Numbered from the stretch's first letter, positions 54,352 to 63,795 are shown. The stretch is DNA of 64,000 nucleotides from Halorubrum kocurii JCM 14978 (GCF_000337355.1 NZ_AOJH01000105.1:33066-97065); one strand, 5' to 3'. A program made the numbers and translations. Notes: generated by a model from the letters alone, not told the origin.

Positions 54352-56846
54352 TCCGCTCGCCCGCCGGTCGATTCGCGGAGCCCGCCGTCGAGGCCGAGGC
54401 CGACCCGGTCCCCGTAGCGGTCCCAGACGACCACCAGCGAGGGGACGAGCAGGATCGAGCAGAGGTACGCGTACAGCACGCCGAGCGCGAGCAACACGCC
54501 GAAGTCGCGGAGCAGCGGGATCACCGCGAGCCACAGGACGCCGAGCCCGCAGACGGTCGTGAGCATGCTCCCGGTGAGCGCGCCCCCGGTGCCGGCGATG
54601 GTGATGTCCAGCGCCTCGTCGACGGGGGACCCCGCCTTGTACTCGTCGACGAACCGGTGGACGAAGTGGACGGTGTAGTCCACCCCGAGCCCGATCGACA
54701 CCGAGAGGATCGGGGCGTTGATCGGCGTCAGCGGTATCGAGAACAGCCGCATCGAGCCCACGAGCAGCCCGACCGTGACGAGCACGGGCACCAGATTGAG
54801 CAGGCCGTAGACCGCCTTCCCCTCCAGGTAGGCGTACGACAGCGCGAGGAAGACCGCCGTGAGCCCGAACGCGGCGAAGAGGCTCCGGATCGCGGACTCC
54901 GTGAGCCGGTCGATCACCGCCTCGTTGACGACGAGTTCGCCGGTCGGGACCGTCTGTAGGGGCGTGCGCTCCGAGAGCTCGCGGACGTCGGCGACCGCCT
55001 CGGAGTTGTCGACGCCCGGCTGGATAGTGTAGTCGATCCGCGCGCTCCCGCGGTCGTCGGCGAGGTAGCCGCGGGCCTGTCCCTCGGCCGGCGAGTCGAG
55101 CAGGGCGTCGTACACCTCGTCGACGTTGCGGTCGGGCACGCCCGTTCCGAGCCGGTCGTTGCGGTCGACGACGTCGGCGAACTCGGGGTCCCTCGCGGCC
55201 TGGTCCTCGATGACGGTGACGACGCTGGTCGATGCCGCCCGCCGCTCGTCGGTCGTCTCGAAGGTGTCGGGCGGGTTGCGCGTGGTCCGGTCGATCAGCT
55301 CCAAGGCGTCGTCGTCTCTCACCGACTGGTCGACGTACAGCGTCACGCTCCCGACGAAGTCCTGCTCGAACTCCTCCTCGAACAGCGTGAGCACCTGCAG
55401 GAACGTGTACTCGGTCGGCGCGAACGGCTCCGGGAGGTTCGAGTACGTCTCCAGCCGGTCCTCGTCCGGGAAGAACGCCTCCTCGGAGAACTCCGTGTTC
55501 ACTCCGGTGCCGTACGCGCCCCCGGCCGCGCCGCCGAGGAGCAGCACGACGACGACGGCGACCGGCGCGACCGTCGAGAGGTCGACGCCGACGCGGAGGA
55601 CGCGACCGAGCCGCGACCCGCCGGTCCCGAGCGCGGTCGTCCCGAACTCCGGGATCGGGAGCCGCTCGCGCCAGCGGTCCACCAGCACCTTCGCGGCGGG
55701 CAGGAAGACCCCGAAGACCGCGAGCGTGAACACGATCCCCGCGGCGGCGACGAGCCCGAAGTCGCGGTTGGGCTCGAAGGGGCTCACCACGTTCGAGGCG
55801 AGCCCGAAGACGGTGGTGATCGTCACGAGCAGGAAGGCGATGAGCAGCTGGTCGGTCGTCGTCCGCATCGCGTCTTCGATCCCCAGCCCCTCGCTCCGCT
55901 CCTCCCGGTACCGGTTGACGATGTGGATCCCGAAGTCGATCCCGACCGCGAGCAGCAACGGGAAGACGGTGATGAGGGAGTCGGAGAAGGGTATCCCCGC
56001 GTACCCCATGAACCCGAACGTCCACAGAAGCGCCATCAGGAGCGCCGCGAGGCCGATCCCCATGTCGATCGGGTCGCGGTACGCGAACACCAGGAACCCC
56101 AAGATCAACAGCAGCGCCGCGGGAAACACGATGATCGCGGTGTCGGTGAGCAGCGCGGTGATCTCCGACTGGAGCACGCCGTCGCCGAACAGGATGGCGT
56201 TGTCGCCGGCCTCGTTGCCGGGCACCGAGTCGACGACCTCGACGCTGCGCGTCTGCAGCTCCGTCACCCGAGCGGTCGTCGCCGCGTCAGGCACGTCGTA
56301 CGTGATCCCGACGATCGACGCGTCGGCGGTCTGCGCGGTCGGGTTGTAGTCGACCGACACCTGCGACTCGACCGCGCCAGACGCGTCGGCGTCGTCGATG
56401 GCCGCCCGCAGCTCCCGCGGGGTCGCGTCGGCGACCGCGTCCCGCCGCTGGGCCGCCGTCTCCGCGCTCGGGTCGAGCTGGCGCGCGATCGCGTCCGCGT
56501 GGCTCGACGTCGAGCTCACCCTGAGCGTCGACCGCGACTCCAGTCGGTCTTGGGTCTCTAAGATCCGGATCAGCGTCGACCGAGAGAGCACGTTGTCATC
56601 GGTGACGATCAGCTGTGCGGCGGTGGCCGACCCGCCGATCGACGTCTCGAACTCCTCGTCGATGTCGTCGAGGGCCTGTTGGGCCGGGATGTCCTGCGTG
56701 AACTGGTCGGCGCCGGCGCTCGTCTCGATCCCGCCGACCCCGCCGACGGCGACGACGCTGATGAGTAGGAAGACGGCGATCACCGCGGCCGGCCGCTCGG
56801 TGACGAACTCGTCGACGCGCTCGACGAGCCGATCAGCGGCGGTCAC
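54348..56846 (-). CDS. MMPL/RND-superfamily exporter
   Basis: 832 aa with 12 predicted TM segments in two groups of six, each preceded by a large external domain (about 40-215 and 430-625). Sterol-sensing-like stretches such as VFPLLLAVGIDFGIHIVNRYREE and ILSVSIGLGVDYTVHFVHRFVDEY repeat in both halves with the proton-relay Asp. It is a proton-driven exporter of lipids, hydrophobic molecules or surface components. It lies 84 bp downstream of a secreted S-layer-like protein gene and probably forms an operon with it, under the divergent TetR regulator (inference). Confidence 0.85.
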   Translation of the reverse strand: MTAADRLVERVDEFVTERPAAVIAVFLLISVVAVGGVGGIETSAGADQFTQDIPAQQALDDIDEEFETSIGGSATAAQLIVTDDNVLSRSTLIRILETQDRLESRSTLRVSSTSSHADAIARQLDPSAETAAQRRDAVADATPRELRAAIDDADASGAVESQVSVDYNPTAQTADASIVGITYDVPDAATTARVTELQTRSVEVVDSVPGNEAGDNAILFGDGVLQSEITALLTDTAIIVFPAALLLILGFLVFAYRDPIDMGIGLAALLMALLWTFGFMGYAGIPFSDSLITVFPLLLAVGIDFGIHIVNRYREERSEGLGIEDAMRTTTDQLLIAFLLVTITTVFGLASNVVSPFEPNRDFGLVAAAGIVFTLAVFGVFLPAAKVLVDRWRERLPIPEFGTTALGTGGSRLGRVLRVGVDLSTVAPVAVVVVLLLGGAAGGAYGTGVNTEFSEEAFFPDEDRLETYSNLPEPFAPTEYTFLQVLTLFEEEFEQDFVGSVTLYVDQSVRDDDALELIDRTTRNPPDTFETTDERRAASTSVVTVIEDQAARDPEFADVVDRNDRLGTGVPDRNVDEVYDALLDSPAEGQARGYLADDRGSARIDYTIQPGVDNSEAVADVRELSERTPLQTVPTGELVVNEAVIDRLTESAIRSLFAAFGLTAVFLALSYAYLEGKAVYGLLNLVPVLVTVGLLVGSMRLFSIPLTPINAPILSVSIGLGVDYTVHFVHRFVDEYKAGSPVDEALDITIAGTGGALTGSMLTTVCGLGVLWLAVIPLLRDFGVLLALGVLYAYLCSILLVPSLVVVWDRYGDRVGLGLDGGLRESTGGRAD

Positions 56847-56930
56847 GGTCGCCTCCGGGCGTCGCGTCGGCCGCCGGTCGGCAGCGGACGCCCCTCGTGT
56901 GGCCGTTCGGAAATGCGGTCCGTCATCCGG

Positions 56931-58640
56931 TTACCGCCGCCGGTACCAGACGACCGCGCCCGCGGCGGCGACCACGACGAGCAGGGCGACGGCGAGCGTC
57001 GCGATCGGGAGCCCGCCGTCGTCGGTGGACTCGGTCACCTCGATCGGGAACTGGGTCACGTCCGAGATCCGGTCGTTGCCCCGCTCGTCGTTGTACCGGA
57101 AGTCGAGCTCGATCGGGTGGGTCTCGACGCTGGCGTCGGACGCGGCCGACACCTCGAACCAGATCTCCGTCGACTCGCCCGGTTCGAGCTCGTCGACGAA
57201 CGCCTCGTCGTTGGGGGCCGACAGCGGGCTGTCGGCGTACAGTCCCGCGTTGATCGACGAAAGCGTCTCCGGCCGCTGGTTGGTGATCTCGAAGGAGACC
57301 CGCCGCGTCTCGCCCGCCGGTACCGTCGTGTTGTCGGCGGCGAGGTCGAACTCGGGCTGGCGCGGCGCGACCTCGATCCGCCTGGTCTCGTCGACCGCGA
57401 TCGTCGAGTCGCCGCTCTCGTACTCGGTCGTGAACCGGAACTGCCGCGGTCCGGGGTCGGCGTTGCCGTTCACGTCCGCGTCGAAGGAGAACTCGACCGA
57501 CTCGCCGGCCGGGATATCGGGGAGCGCATACCGGCTCTCACCGAGGCTCACGCGCTGGCTCTGCGGGTCCGCGACCAGCACCGCGTCGTCAACGTCGAGG
57601 GGCCCCTCGTTCGTGAGGGTCCCGGAGACGGTCCCCGAGTAGCCGACTTCGAGGGTGCCCTCGACGTCCTCGACCGAGAACGACTGCTCGGGCGCCGGCA
57701 CGACGCCCGCCCGCGAGGAGGGCGCGGTCTCCTCGATCCCGTCGCGGTCGCGGTAGTCGACGGTCGAGACGAACGCGTACGCCCCGCTGCCGAAGTCGGG
57801 CGAGACGGTCGAGTCGAACGTCACGGTCCGGTTCTCGCCGGGCTCCCAGTTCCCGACGAACGCCTCGCCGCTGCCGTCGCCGCCGATCACGGCGCCGCTC
57901 CCGGTCGTGCTCCCGGTGACGACCGCGTCGCGGGCGACCTCGTCGCCGACGTTCCGGAGGGTCGCGGTCACGTCGCCGCTCCCGCCGACCTGCGCGTCGG
58001 TCTCGGTGTCGAGGATCGCGAACCGCGCGCCGTCGTCGACGACGATCGTGACGTCGAAATCGTCGCTCGCAGGGCGGTCCTTGTGATTGTTGAGACTGGA
58101 CGATGGGTTAATCTCGGAGGTGTACCGGTAGTCGGCCGTAACCTCAATATCGTACGAACCGTCGGGCACATCGTCGGGGACCGTGACATCGAGCGAGACG
58201 GGCATCGGCCCGCCCCGCGTCGAAACGTCGCCCACCGCCGTCTCGCCACTTTCGACCTCAATAGGTACGTCATCGGCGTCGGCTTTCAGTGTCAGTCCGC
58301 GAGCCGTCGTCACGCGCTCGTCGAGTTCCTTGCCGAAGTCCATCTCGCCCGTGTTGAGGATCTCGATCTTCACCGACTGCCGACTTCCGCTGGCGACCGT
58401 CGGCTGTGAGACGTACACGTCGAGGTCGGGCTCTCCCCGAACCAACCCGCTTCCCGAGCCGTCAGACTGTGCGACAGCGTCGCCGCCGGCCACATCGCCC
58501 CCGACCAGCGCCGCCTGTCCGCCGTCGAGCGCGCCGCCTGTCGCGGGCGCGGCAGCTCCGGAGAGCGCGACAGCGGCGACGAGCGCTCCGGCCGCGACGA
58601 ACGCGAGGACCAGCGTGCCGATCCGCGCGGCCCGGCTCAT
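56931..58640 (-). CDS. secreted S-layer-like protein with beta-sandwich repeats (COG1361 type)
   Basis: 569 aa. An N-terminal hydrophobic signal (about 7-27) and a C-terminal TM with RRR stop-transfer (LPIATLAVALLVVVAAAGAVVW) bracket an outer region. That region is made of several CARDB/alpha-Sandwich-like repeats, seen as recurrent 'F.V..V...G......L.N.G' patterns (VKIEILNTGEMDF, DVTATLRNVGDEVA, VSGTLTNEGPLDV, VSFEITNQRPETL). Asn-x-Ser/Thr sites are present for glycosylation. In archaea COG1361 proteins often accompany MMPL exporters. The first codons overlap a 28-codon upstream ORF. Confidence 0.8.
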   Translation of the reverse strand: MSRAARIGTLVLAFVAAGALVAAVALSGAAAPATGGALDGGQAALVGGDVAGGDAVAQSDGSGSGLVRGEPDLDVYVSQPTVASGSRQSVKIEILNTGEMDFGKELDERVTTARGLTLKADADDVPIEVESGETAVGDVSTRGGPMPVSLDVTVPDDVPDGSYDIEVTADYRYTSEINPSSSLNNHKDRPASDDFDVTIVVDDGARFAILDTETDAQVGGSGDVTATLRNVGDEVARDAVVTGSTTGSGAVIGGDGSGEAFVGNWEPGENRTVTFDSTVSPDFGSGAYAFVSTVDYRDRDGIEETAPSSRAGVVPAPEQSFSVEDVEGTLEVGYSGTVSGTLTNEGPLDVDDAVLVADPQSQRVSLGESRYALPDIPAGESVEFSFDADVNGNADPGPRQFRFTTEYESGDSTIAVDETRRIEVAPRQPEFDLAADNTTVPAGETRRVSFEITNQRPETLSSINAGLYADSPLSAPNDEAFVDELEPGESTEIWFEVSAASDASVETHPIELDFRYNDERGNDRISDVTQFPIEVTESTDDGGLPIATLAVALLVVVAAAGAVVWYRRR

Positions 58641-58723
58641 CTCCGCCCTCCGACCGCCGGTCCGCTGCCCGCGGCGCCGCGGGACCTAGCAGACCGCTCA
58701 CCGACCGCATCGAATCGAGTCAT
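58637..58723 (-). CDS. possible 28-aa leader ORF overlapping the S-layer-like gene
   Basis: The ATG at 58723 lies about 27 nt downstream of a minus-strand TATA-like catacttatg (about 58747-58756), exactly where a leaderless mRNA would begin. The short frame (MTRFDAVGERSARSRG..., Arg/Gly-rich) ends in TGA overlapping the ATG of the S-layer-like gene (ATGA). Translation of the larger gene may therefore be coupled to the leader. The peptide resembles no family I know. Its role may only be to deliver ribosomes. Confidence 0.4.
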   Translation of the reverse strand: MTRFDAVGERSARSRGAAGSGPAVGGRR

Positions 58724-58746
58724 ACACTCGTGTCGAACGCTCGCAA

Positions 58747-58788
58747 CATAAGTATGTTGAATGAACGTTCAATCAAGATCGATATATA
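58747..58788. promoter_or_regulatory. divergent promoter with TetR-type operator
   Basis: TTGAATGAACGTTCAATCAA (58757-58776) is a near-perfect inverted repeat of the classical TetR/AcrR TGAATGAACGTTCATTCA type, with a perfect TGAACGTTCA centre. It abuts the minus-strand TATA (58747-58756) and precedes the plus-strand TATA gatatata (58781-58788), which is about 25 nt before the tetR start. Binding would block both promoters. Confidence 0.7.
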
Positions 58789-58809
58789 CTCGGCGCCGGT
58801 AGGGAGAGC

Positions 58810-59481
58810 ATGAAAGACCCGTTCGCGGAGCCGGCCGACACCCGTCAGGCCATCCTCGGCGCGGCGTTTCGCGCGCTCTGCGAACACGGGTACGCCGACC
58901 TCACGATCAGCCGGATCGGCGAGGAGTTCGACAAGAGCCCCTCGCTCGTCTACCACCACTACGACGGGAAAGACGAGCTGTTAGTCGACTTGCTCGAGTT
59001 CCTCCTCGACGGCTTCGAGGCGTCCGTCTCGGAGGGCGCGTTCGACATGACGCCGCGCGAGCGACTCGACAGCTACCTCGCGGCGACTACCGACCCCGAC
59101 TCGCTCCCCGGCGAGTACGGCCCCGACGAGCGGTTCGTGACCGCCATCGTCGAACTCCGCGCACAGGCCGCGACCGACGACGCCTACCGCGACCACTTCG
59201 ACCGCAGCGACCGAGTGTTCGGCTCGTTCCTCGAACGCGCGGTCCGCGAGGCGGCGGCCGAGGAGCGGGATGGAAGTGTAGAAACCCAGAACGACGCCGA
59301 GACGTCCGCTCCCGACGACGCGGTCTCGCCCGTCGAAGTCGCATCGACGCTCCAGACGCTGGCGACCGGTGGCATGTTACGGTGGGCGACGACGACCGAC
59401 CGCGAGTGGACCGGTCACACGCGTCGAGGGGTGCGTCGGTATCTGGAGATGGTGCTTCCGACGGTCGATCCTGACGCCTGA
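58810..59481 (+). CDS. TetR/AcrR family regulator
   Basis: 223 aa. The N-terminal HTH spans RQAILGAAFRALCEHGYADL and the recognition region RIGEEFDKSPSLVYHHYDGKDELL (about 13-60). The C-terminal ligand-binding domain contains an acidic, variable insert (about 150-175). It is divergent from the surface protein/MMPL operon, with an operator placed to repress both directions. It presumably responds to a molecule exported by the MMPL protein (inference). Confidence 0.9.
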   Translation: MKDPFAEPADTRQAILGAAFRALCEHGYADLTISRIGEEFDKSPSLVYHHYDGKDELLVDLLEFLLDGFEASVSEGAFDMTPRERLDSYLAATTDPDSLPGEYGPDERFVTAIVELRAQAATDDAYRDHFDRSDRVFGSFLERAVREAAAEERDGSVETQNDAETSAPDDAVSPVEVASTLQTLATGGMLRWATTTDREWTGHTRRGVRRYLEMVLPTVDPDA

Positions 59482-59542
59482 GCGGAACCGGGCGACGTCG
59501 ATCGGGTCGGCGGATAGCGGTCAGCGTTCGGACGGACCGTGG

Positions 59543-60253
59543 TCAGCGTTCGGTGACGCCGTCGGCGTCCATCCGCGACACCTCCTCTTCGAGCCACTCG
59601 CGAAGCCATTTCACGCGCTTGATGCGCTGGTGGGCGATGCTCTCGGCGGTGTCGGAGACGACGCGTTCGGTGTGGTCGTGAGCACGCTGGAGCACCCGCT
59701 CGACCATCTTCGCGGCGTCCATGTGGGTCCGCGACTCGTAGCCCATCCGGAGCAGCATCAACACGGCGCCGTTCGCGCCGACCTTGTCGAGCACGTCGGC
59801 CTCGATCAGACACCGGCTCTCCAGGGACACGTTCGCGAGGTCGCCCGTGTACGAGTGGTCGACGACCGCGCCGCACACCTCCTCGATGAACGACTCCGGG
59901 TAGTTGCCGCGGCTCTGTAAGTACTCGCGGGCGACGCGCGCGCCGGCCTCGGCGTGGACGTCCTGTTCGGCCTCCAACTTCGCCACGTCGTGGAACACCG
60001 CGGCCACGCGGACGACGTCCACGTCGGCGCCCTCCTTCTCGGCGATGTCGGCCGCGAGGTCGACGACGTTGAGAATGTGGTTGAACCGGTAGTCCGCCGA
60101 GTGCCACGGGTACCAGCGCATCCGGCCGCCGTCCTCCTCGCTCTCGACGCTGGCAGCGAGGTAATCCCTCACAAACCCCTTCATCTCCTCGAAGTCCTCG
60201 TCGCTCACCTCCGTTTCCTTAATCTCGACGCCCACGGGAACCACCTCGGGCAA
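59543..60253 (-). CDS. HD-domain phosphohydrolase
   Basis: 236 aa. Metal-binding HD pattern: His in YRFNHILNVV, HD in VAAVFHDVAKLE, a further His in EQDVHAEAGA and Asp in LIEADVLDKVGANG. The arrangement is that of the uncharacterised archaeal HD hydrolases related to YedJ/RNase Y-type domains. The N-terminal 60 residues are helical. The likely activity is on nucleotides or cyclic nucleotides, but this is not proven. The start is MPEVVPVGVEIKE. Confidence 0.8.
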   Translation of the reverse strand: MPEVVPVGVEIKETEVSDEDFEEMKGFVRDYLAASVESEEDGGRMRWYPWHSADYRFNHILNVVDLAADIAEKEGADVDVVRVAAVFHDVAKLEAEQDVHAEAGARVAREYLQSRGNYPESFIEEVCGAVVDHSYTGDLANVSLESRCLIEADVLDKVGANGAVLMLLRMGYESRTHMDAAKMVERVLQRAHDHTERVVSDTAESIAHQRIKRVKWLREWLEEEVSRMDADGVTER

Positions 60254-60422
60254 AAAGCTCGTCGTTCATTACCGTAACCGAGGAGCGTTTCGTTCTTAGT
60301 CGTTACGACGGGCTTATCGGCCGACGTTCGTCGGGATCGGTCGCGGATTTCGTCAGTCTCGCGGGGGTCGATCGGAGTCTGGCCTCGTCGATAGAAGCTG
60401 GCCTCACCGGTCGAGTCTTGTC

Positions 60423-61871
60423 TCACCGGTCGAAATCGACTTCGACGACGTTCTCGCTCACGTGGAGATACGTGATCGGGTTCTGTCCCGAGCCGCCGGT
60501 GATCCGGATCTCCTGTCCCTTGAGGCTCTCGTCGTACTCGACCTTCGCGTTGCCCTTCGTCGAGAGTGAGTTCGTAATGAACGCGCCCCTGAGGGTCGGA
60601 TTCCCGTTGGTCTCCACGTCCGCGTTCGGCGCGTAGACGACCCCCTCGAGGGTCGGGCTCCCGTCGCCCCCGCTCCCGTCGAGGAACCCCTCGTTGACGT
60701 AGAACACGTTCCGGCTAGCGGAGTCGACGCTGACCGTCGGGTCGCCCTGCATGTCGAGCGAGCCGTTGATGTAGTAGGTGACGTTGTTGGTCCCGTCTTC
60801 GACGGTGACGTCGTTTTCCCCGATGTCGAAGTCGCCGTCGACCGCGACGACGACGTCTCCGTCGGTGGTGTTGAACGTGAGGTCGCCGGTGACGTCGGCG
60901 TCGCCGCCGAAGTAGTACACGCCGGAGCCGACCGCCCCGGACCCGGTGGTCTCGCACCCGTCGAACCCGCTCGCGACGACGCAGGACTCCGTGCCGTTGT
61001 CGTTGTCGCCTTCGGCCGCGGCGATCTGGTCGGCGATCAGCGACTCCGGCGACGGGAAGCGCTCCCCCTCGACGTAGTCGCCCTCACTCAGCTCGTTCTC
61101 CTTTTTCCCGGAGTGGGAGTAGCCGTCCGTTTTGCTGACGGCCAGCGTCCTGTCGAAACTCACCTCCTCGGGCACCACCAGTCGGGCGGTCGTCGTCCGG
61201 TTCGCGTCGTCCTTCGTCACGGTGCCGTCGGCCCGCTGGGTGAAGAAGTCGTACCACCCCTCGTAGTACTCGCTTTGGACCTCGACGACGACGGTCCCGT
61301 TCCGGAGGGGGTTCTCGGTCTCCGTGACTCCGTCGGGACCGCCCTCGGTCCGCCGGACGACGCCGGTGCCGCTCGCGGGCGACGACTCCGTCCCGGTTAG
61401 CCGAACGATGGGGAAGGTGAGCGTCTCCCCGCGGTAGTGGTACTCCGGCGGCGAGATCATCCGCCCGCGGCCGCCCTCCGTCGCCCAGACGCCCCCGCCC
61501 TGCATCGCGACGGTGCGCCGGTCGCCGACGTACTCCAGCGTCCCGATCGACCCGTTGTACGTGGTGGTGGTTTCGGTCTCGTTCTCGATGCGTACCTCGA
61601 CGCGCCCCGCGCTTTCGTCGAGGCGGAGCTCCCCGCCGTCGACGGATCCGAGGTCGAACTGACGCGCGTCCGTCTCGCCGAGCGCGACGAGACTCGACTG
61701 CGAGCTGAGCTGTGACATCCCGTTCTCCACGCTCGCCGAGCGGGCTTCATCGGTGACCAACCCGAGCGCGGCGCTCCCGGTCGCCACGGTCACCCCAACG
61801 GCGCCGATCGTGATCGCCAACAGGAGCACGACGCCGATCACCTCGCTCTGGCCGCGCTCGCTGTGGCTCAT
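60423..61871 (-). CDS. pilin-like secreted protein with C-terminal beta-helix-like repeats
   Basis: 482 aa. The N-terminus GQSEVIGVVLLLAITIGAVG has the class III (archaeal) pilin signal with a hydrophobic core, as in haloarchaeal DUF7289-like proteins. Residues about 40-240 are beta-rich. The C-terminal part (about 300-480) has short repeating strands (GDLTFNTTDGDVVVAVDGDF; DMQGDPTVSVDSAS; PTLEGVVYAPNADV; NPTLRGAFITNSLS), suggesting a right-handed beta-helix. One Cys pair occurs (ESCVVASGFDGCE). A TATA-like ttaaata is 27 nt upstream. It is likely displayed on the cell surface. Confidence 0.7.
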   Translation of the reverse strand: MSHSERGQSEVIGVVLLLAITIGAVGVTVATGSAALGLVTDEARSASVENGMSQLSSQSSLVALGETDARQFDLGSVDGGELRLDESAGRVEVRIENETETTTTYNGSIGTLEYVGDRRTVAMQGGGVWATEGGRGRMISPPEYHYRGETLTFPIVRLTGTESSPASGTGVVRRTEGGPDGVTETENPLRNGTVVVEVQSEYYEGWYDFFTQRADGTVTKDDANRTTTARLVVPEEVSFDRTLAVSKTDGYSHSGKKENELSEGDYVEGERFPSPESLIADQIAAAEGDNDNGTESCVVASGFDGCETTGSGAVGSGVYYFGGDADVTGDLTFNTTDGDVVVAVDGDFDIGENDVTVEDGTNNVTYYINGSLDMQGDPTVSVDSASRNVFYVNEGFLDGSGGDGSPTLEGVVYAPNADVETNGNPTLRGAFITNSLSTKGNAKVEYDESLKGQEIRITGGSGQNPITYLHVSENVVEVDFDR

Positions 61872-62064
61872 ACGGCGGAGTTCAGCGCCGAGCTATTTAA
61901 CATCCCACCGCCGACAATCAGCGTTGATACCAGGGAGCAGGCGCGGCGGCCCCGATGCGGTGCTCGACTCGGCGCGGTCAGAGCGCGGGATTCGGATTGC
62001 GGCGACGAATCGAGACGCTCGCGACGACGAGGCGCTTAAGGTCGGGGGGTGACGACCGGAACGT

Positions 62065-63012
62065 ATGTGGCGGCCTTGGGGGAGCGACGAGAAGGCGCGG
62101 TTCCAGCGCGCCGCAGGGGTGAACGTCCTCGGCAACGCGGTGAAAATCGCCGTCGAGGGGTCGGTCGGAGTCTACTTCGGGAGCGTCGCGCTGGTGGCCG
62201 ACGCCGCCCACTCCGTCGCGGATCTGGTCGCGAGCGCCGTCGTGTTCATCTGGGGCGGGTCACGGTACGACGCCGCCGACGAGACCCACCCCCACGGCCA
62301 CCAGCGGATCGAGCCGCTGACCGCGCTGCTCGTCGGCGCGACGATCGTCATTCTCGGGCTCCTACTGCTACGCGAGTCGATCCGCGGCGTGATCGGCGCC
62401 CACAGCCCGCCGCGTCAGAGCCTCCTCCTCATCGGCGCCCTGCTGTTCGCGATGGCCGACATGTACCTGCTGTACTGGTACACGGAGCGGGTGAACGCCG
62501 ACCTCGGCTCGACCGCGCTGGACGCCCTCGCCGTGGACTGTCTCAACGACATCTACACTACGATCGCCGCCTTGGTCGGCATCTTCGGCGTGTTCCTGAA
62601 CGTCCCGATCCTCGACCCGGTCGCCGGGGCGCTCGTCAGCGTCCTCGTCGTCTATCAGGGGGTCGAGATCGGCCGCGAGAACGTCACCTACCTCGTGGGG
62701 GCGGCGCCCCCCGCCGCCGACCGCAAGCGCGTCACCGCCGCGCTCCGCGAGAACCCCGCCGTCGAGGGCGTCCACGACCTGACGGTGTACTACGACGGCA
62801 CCGACCTCGAGGTCGAGGTCCACGTCGAGGTCGACGGCGAACTGACGCTCCGGGAGGCCCACGACATCGAGACGGAACTGGTCACGGGGCTCCGCAACCT
62901 GGAAGACGTCGGCGACGTCCACGTCCACCTCGACCCCTCGGGCGTCGGCGAGTGGAAGGACGCCCCGGACGCCGTCGACGGCGGACACGAGGCCGGCGTC
63001 GAAGAGCCCTAA
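62065..63012 (+). CDS. cation diffusion facilitator (metal exporter)
   Basis: 315 aa, six TM segments, with the CDF stretch GSVALVADAAHSVADLVASAVVFI (metal ligands Asp/His/Asp) and a second site in LAVDCLNDIYTTIAAL (two Asp). The DxxxD-like second site is more usual in Mn/Fe than Zn members, but the metal cannot be assigned. The cytoplasmic C-terminal domain (about 215-295) has DLEVEVHVEVDGELTLREAH and DVHVHLDPSG. A TATA-like gcgcttaag is about 27 nt upstream. Confidence 0.87.
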   Translation: MWRPWGSDEKARFQRAAGVNVLGNAVKIAVEGSVGVYFGSVALVADAAHSVADLVASAVVFIWGGSRYDAADETHPHGHQRIEPLTALLVGATIVILGLLLLRESIRGVIGAHSPPRQSLLLIGALLFAMADMYLLYWYTERVNADLGSTALDALAVDCLNDIYTTIAALVGIFGVFLNVPILDPVAGALVSVLVVYQGVEIGRENVTYLVGAAPPAADRKRVTAALRENPAVEGVHDLTVYYDGTDLEVEVHVEVDGELTLREAHDIETELVTGLRNLEDVGDVHVHLDPSGVGEWKDAPDAVDGGHEAGVEEP

Positions 63013-63081
63013 CGGCCCGTTTCGTGCCGCTTCGCCTCGCCGGGGCGTGCGGGTTAACCGGTCGGCGCCCGTACCGATCCC

Positions 63082-63795
63082 ATGCTCGAACGGCGCTGGT
63101 TGGAGATGACGTGGCGCGACGGGCTGTTCTGTCACTGGCCGGTCGATCCCGCCGTCGTGGCCGAGACGCTCCCCGACGGGCTCTCGGTCGCGACCTACGA
63201 GGGCGACGCCTACCTGAGCGTGGTCGCCTTCGTGATGGACGACATCCGCCCGCGTGGGACGCCCATCGGGCTCTCGTTCCCGGAGCTCAACCTCCGGACC
63301 TACGTCGAGGGCCCTAACGGGCCGGGCGTGTACTTCTACAACCTCGACGCCGACGACCGGATCGGCGTCTCGGTCGCGCGAAGGCTGTTCGCGCTCCCGT
63401 ACTACCGCGCGGAGATGGACGTCTCGCGTCCCGTGACCGCCGATCGGTCGGGCGACGGGGGCGATTCTGTTCGGTTCGTCAGCCGCCGAACCCACCCCGG
63501 CGTCCCGCACGCGCGGTTCGACGCGACCTACGAGCCGACCGGCGAGGCGTTCGCCGCCGAGCCCGGGTCGCTCGACGCCTTCCTGGTGGAGAACTACCGG
63601 TTTTACGCGGCCGGTAAACGGCTGTACCGCGGAGAGATCGCTCACGAGCCGTGGACGCTTCGGGAGGCCGCGACCGAGGTGCGGGAGAACACGCTGTTCG
63701 AGGCGAACGGCTTCGATCGGCCCGACGGCGACCCGATCGTCCGGTACGCGGAACCGATCGACGTGGGCGCGGACCGGATTCGATCGGCCCGATAA
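63082..63795 (+). CDS. DUF2071 (YqjF-like) protein
   Basis: 237 aa. The N-terminal MTWRDGLFCHWPVDPAVVAETLPDGL, FPELNLRTYVEGPNGPGVYF and a central FALPYYRAEM match the DUF2071/YqjF family of acetoacetate-decarboxylase-like folds. The biochemical role is not established. It is 69 bp downstream of the CDF gene and may be co-transcribed with it. Confidence 0.82.
   Translation: MLERRWLEMTWRDGLFCHWPVDPAVVAETLPDGLSVATYEGDAYLSVVAFVMDDIRPRGTPIGLSFPELNLRTYVEGPNGPGVYFYNLDADDRIGVSVARRLFALPYYRAEMDVSRPVTADRSGDGGDSVRFVSRRTHPGVPHARFDATYEPTGEAFAAEPGSLDAFLVENYRFYAAGKRLYRGEIAHEPWTLREAATEVRENTLFEANGFDRPDGDPIVRYAEPIDVGADRIRSAR

Noticed and set aside
60403..60436. Direct repeat of CTCACCGGTCGA around the end of the pilin-like gene
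   Set aside because: Only two 12-bp copies, one of them over the stop codon. No element boundaries or target duplication were seen.
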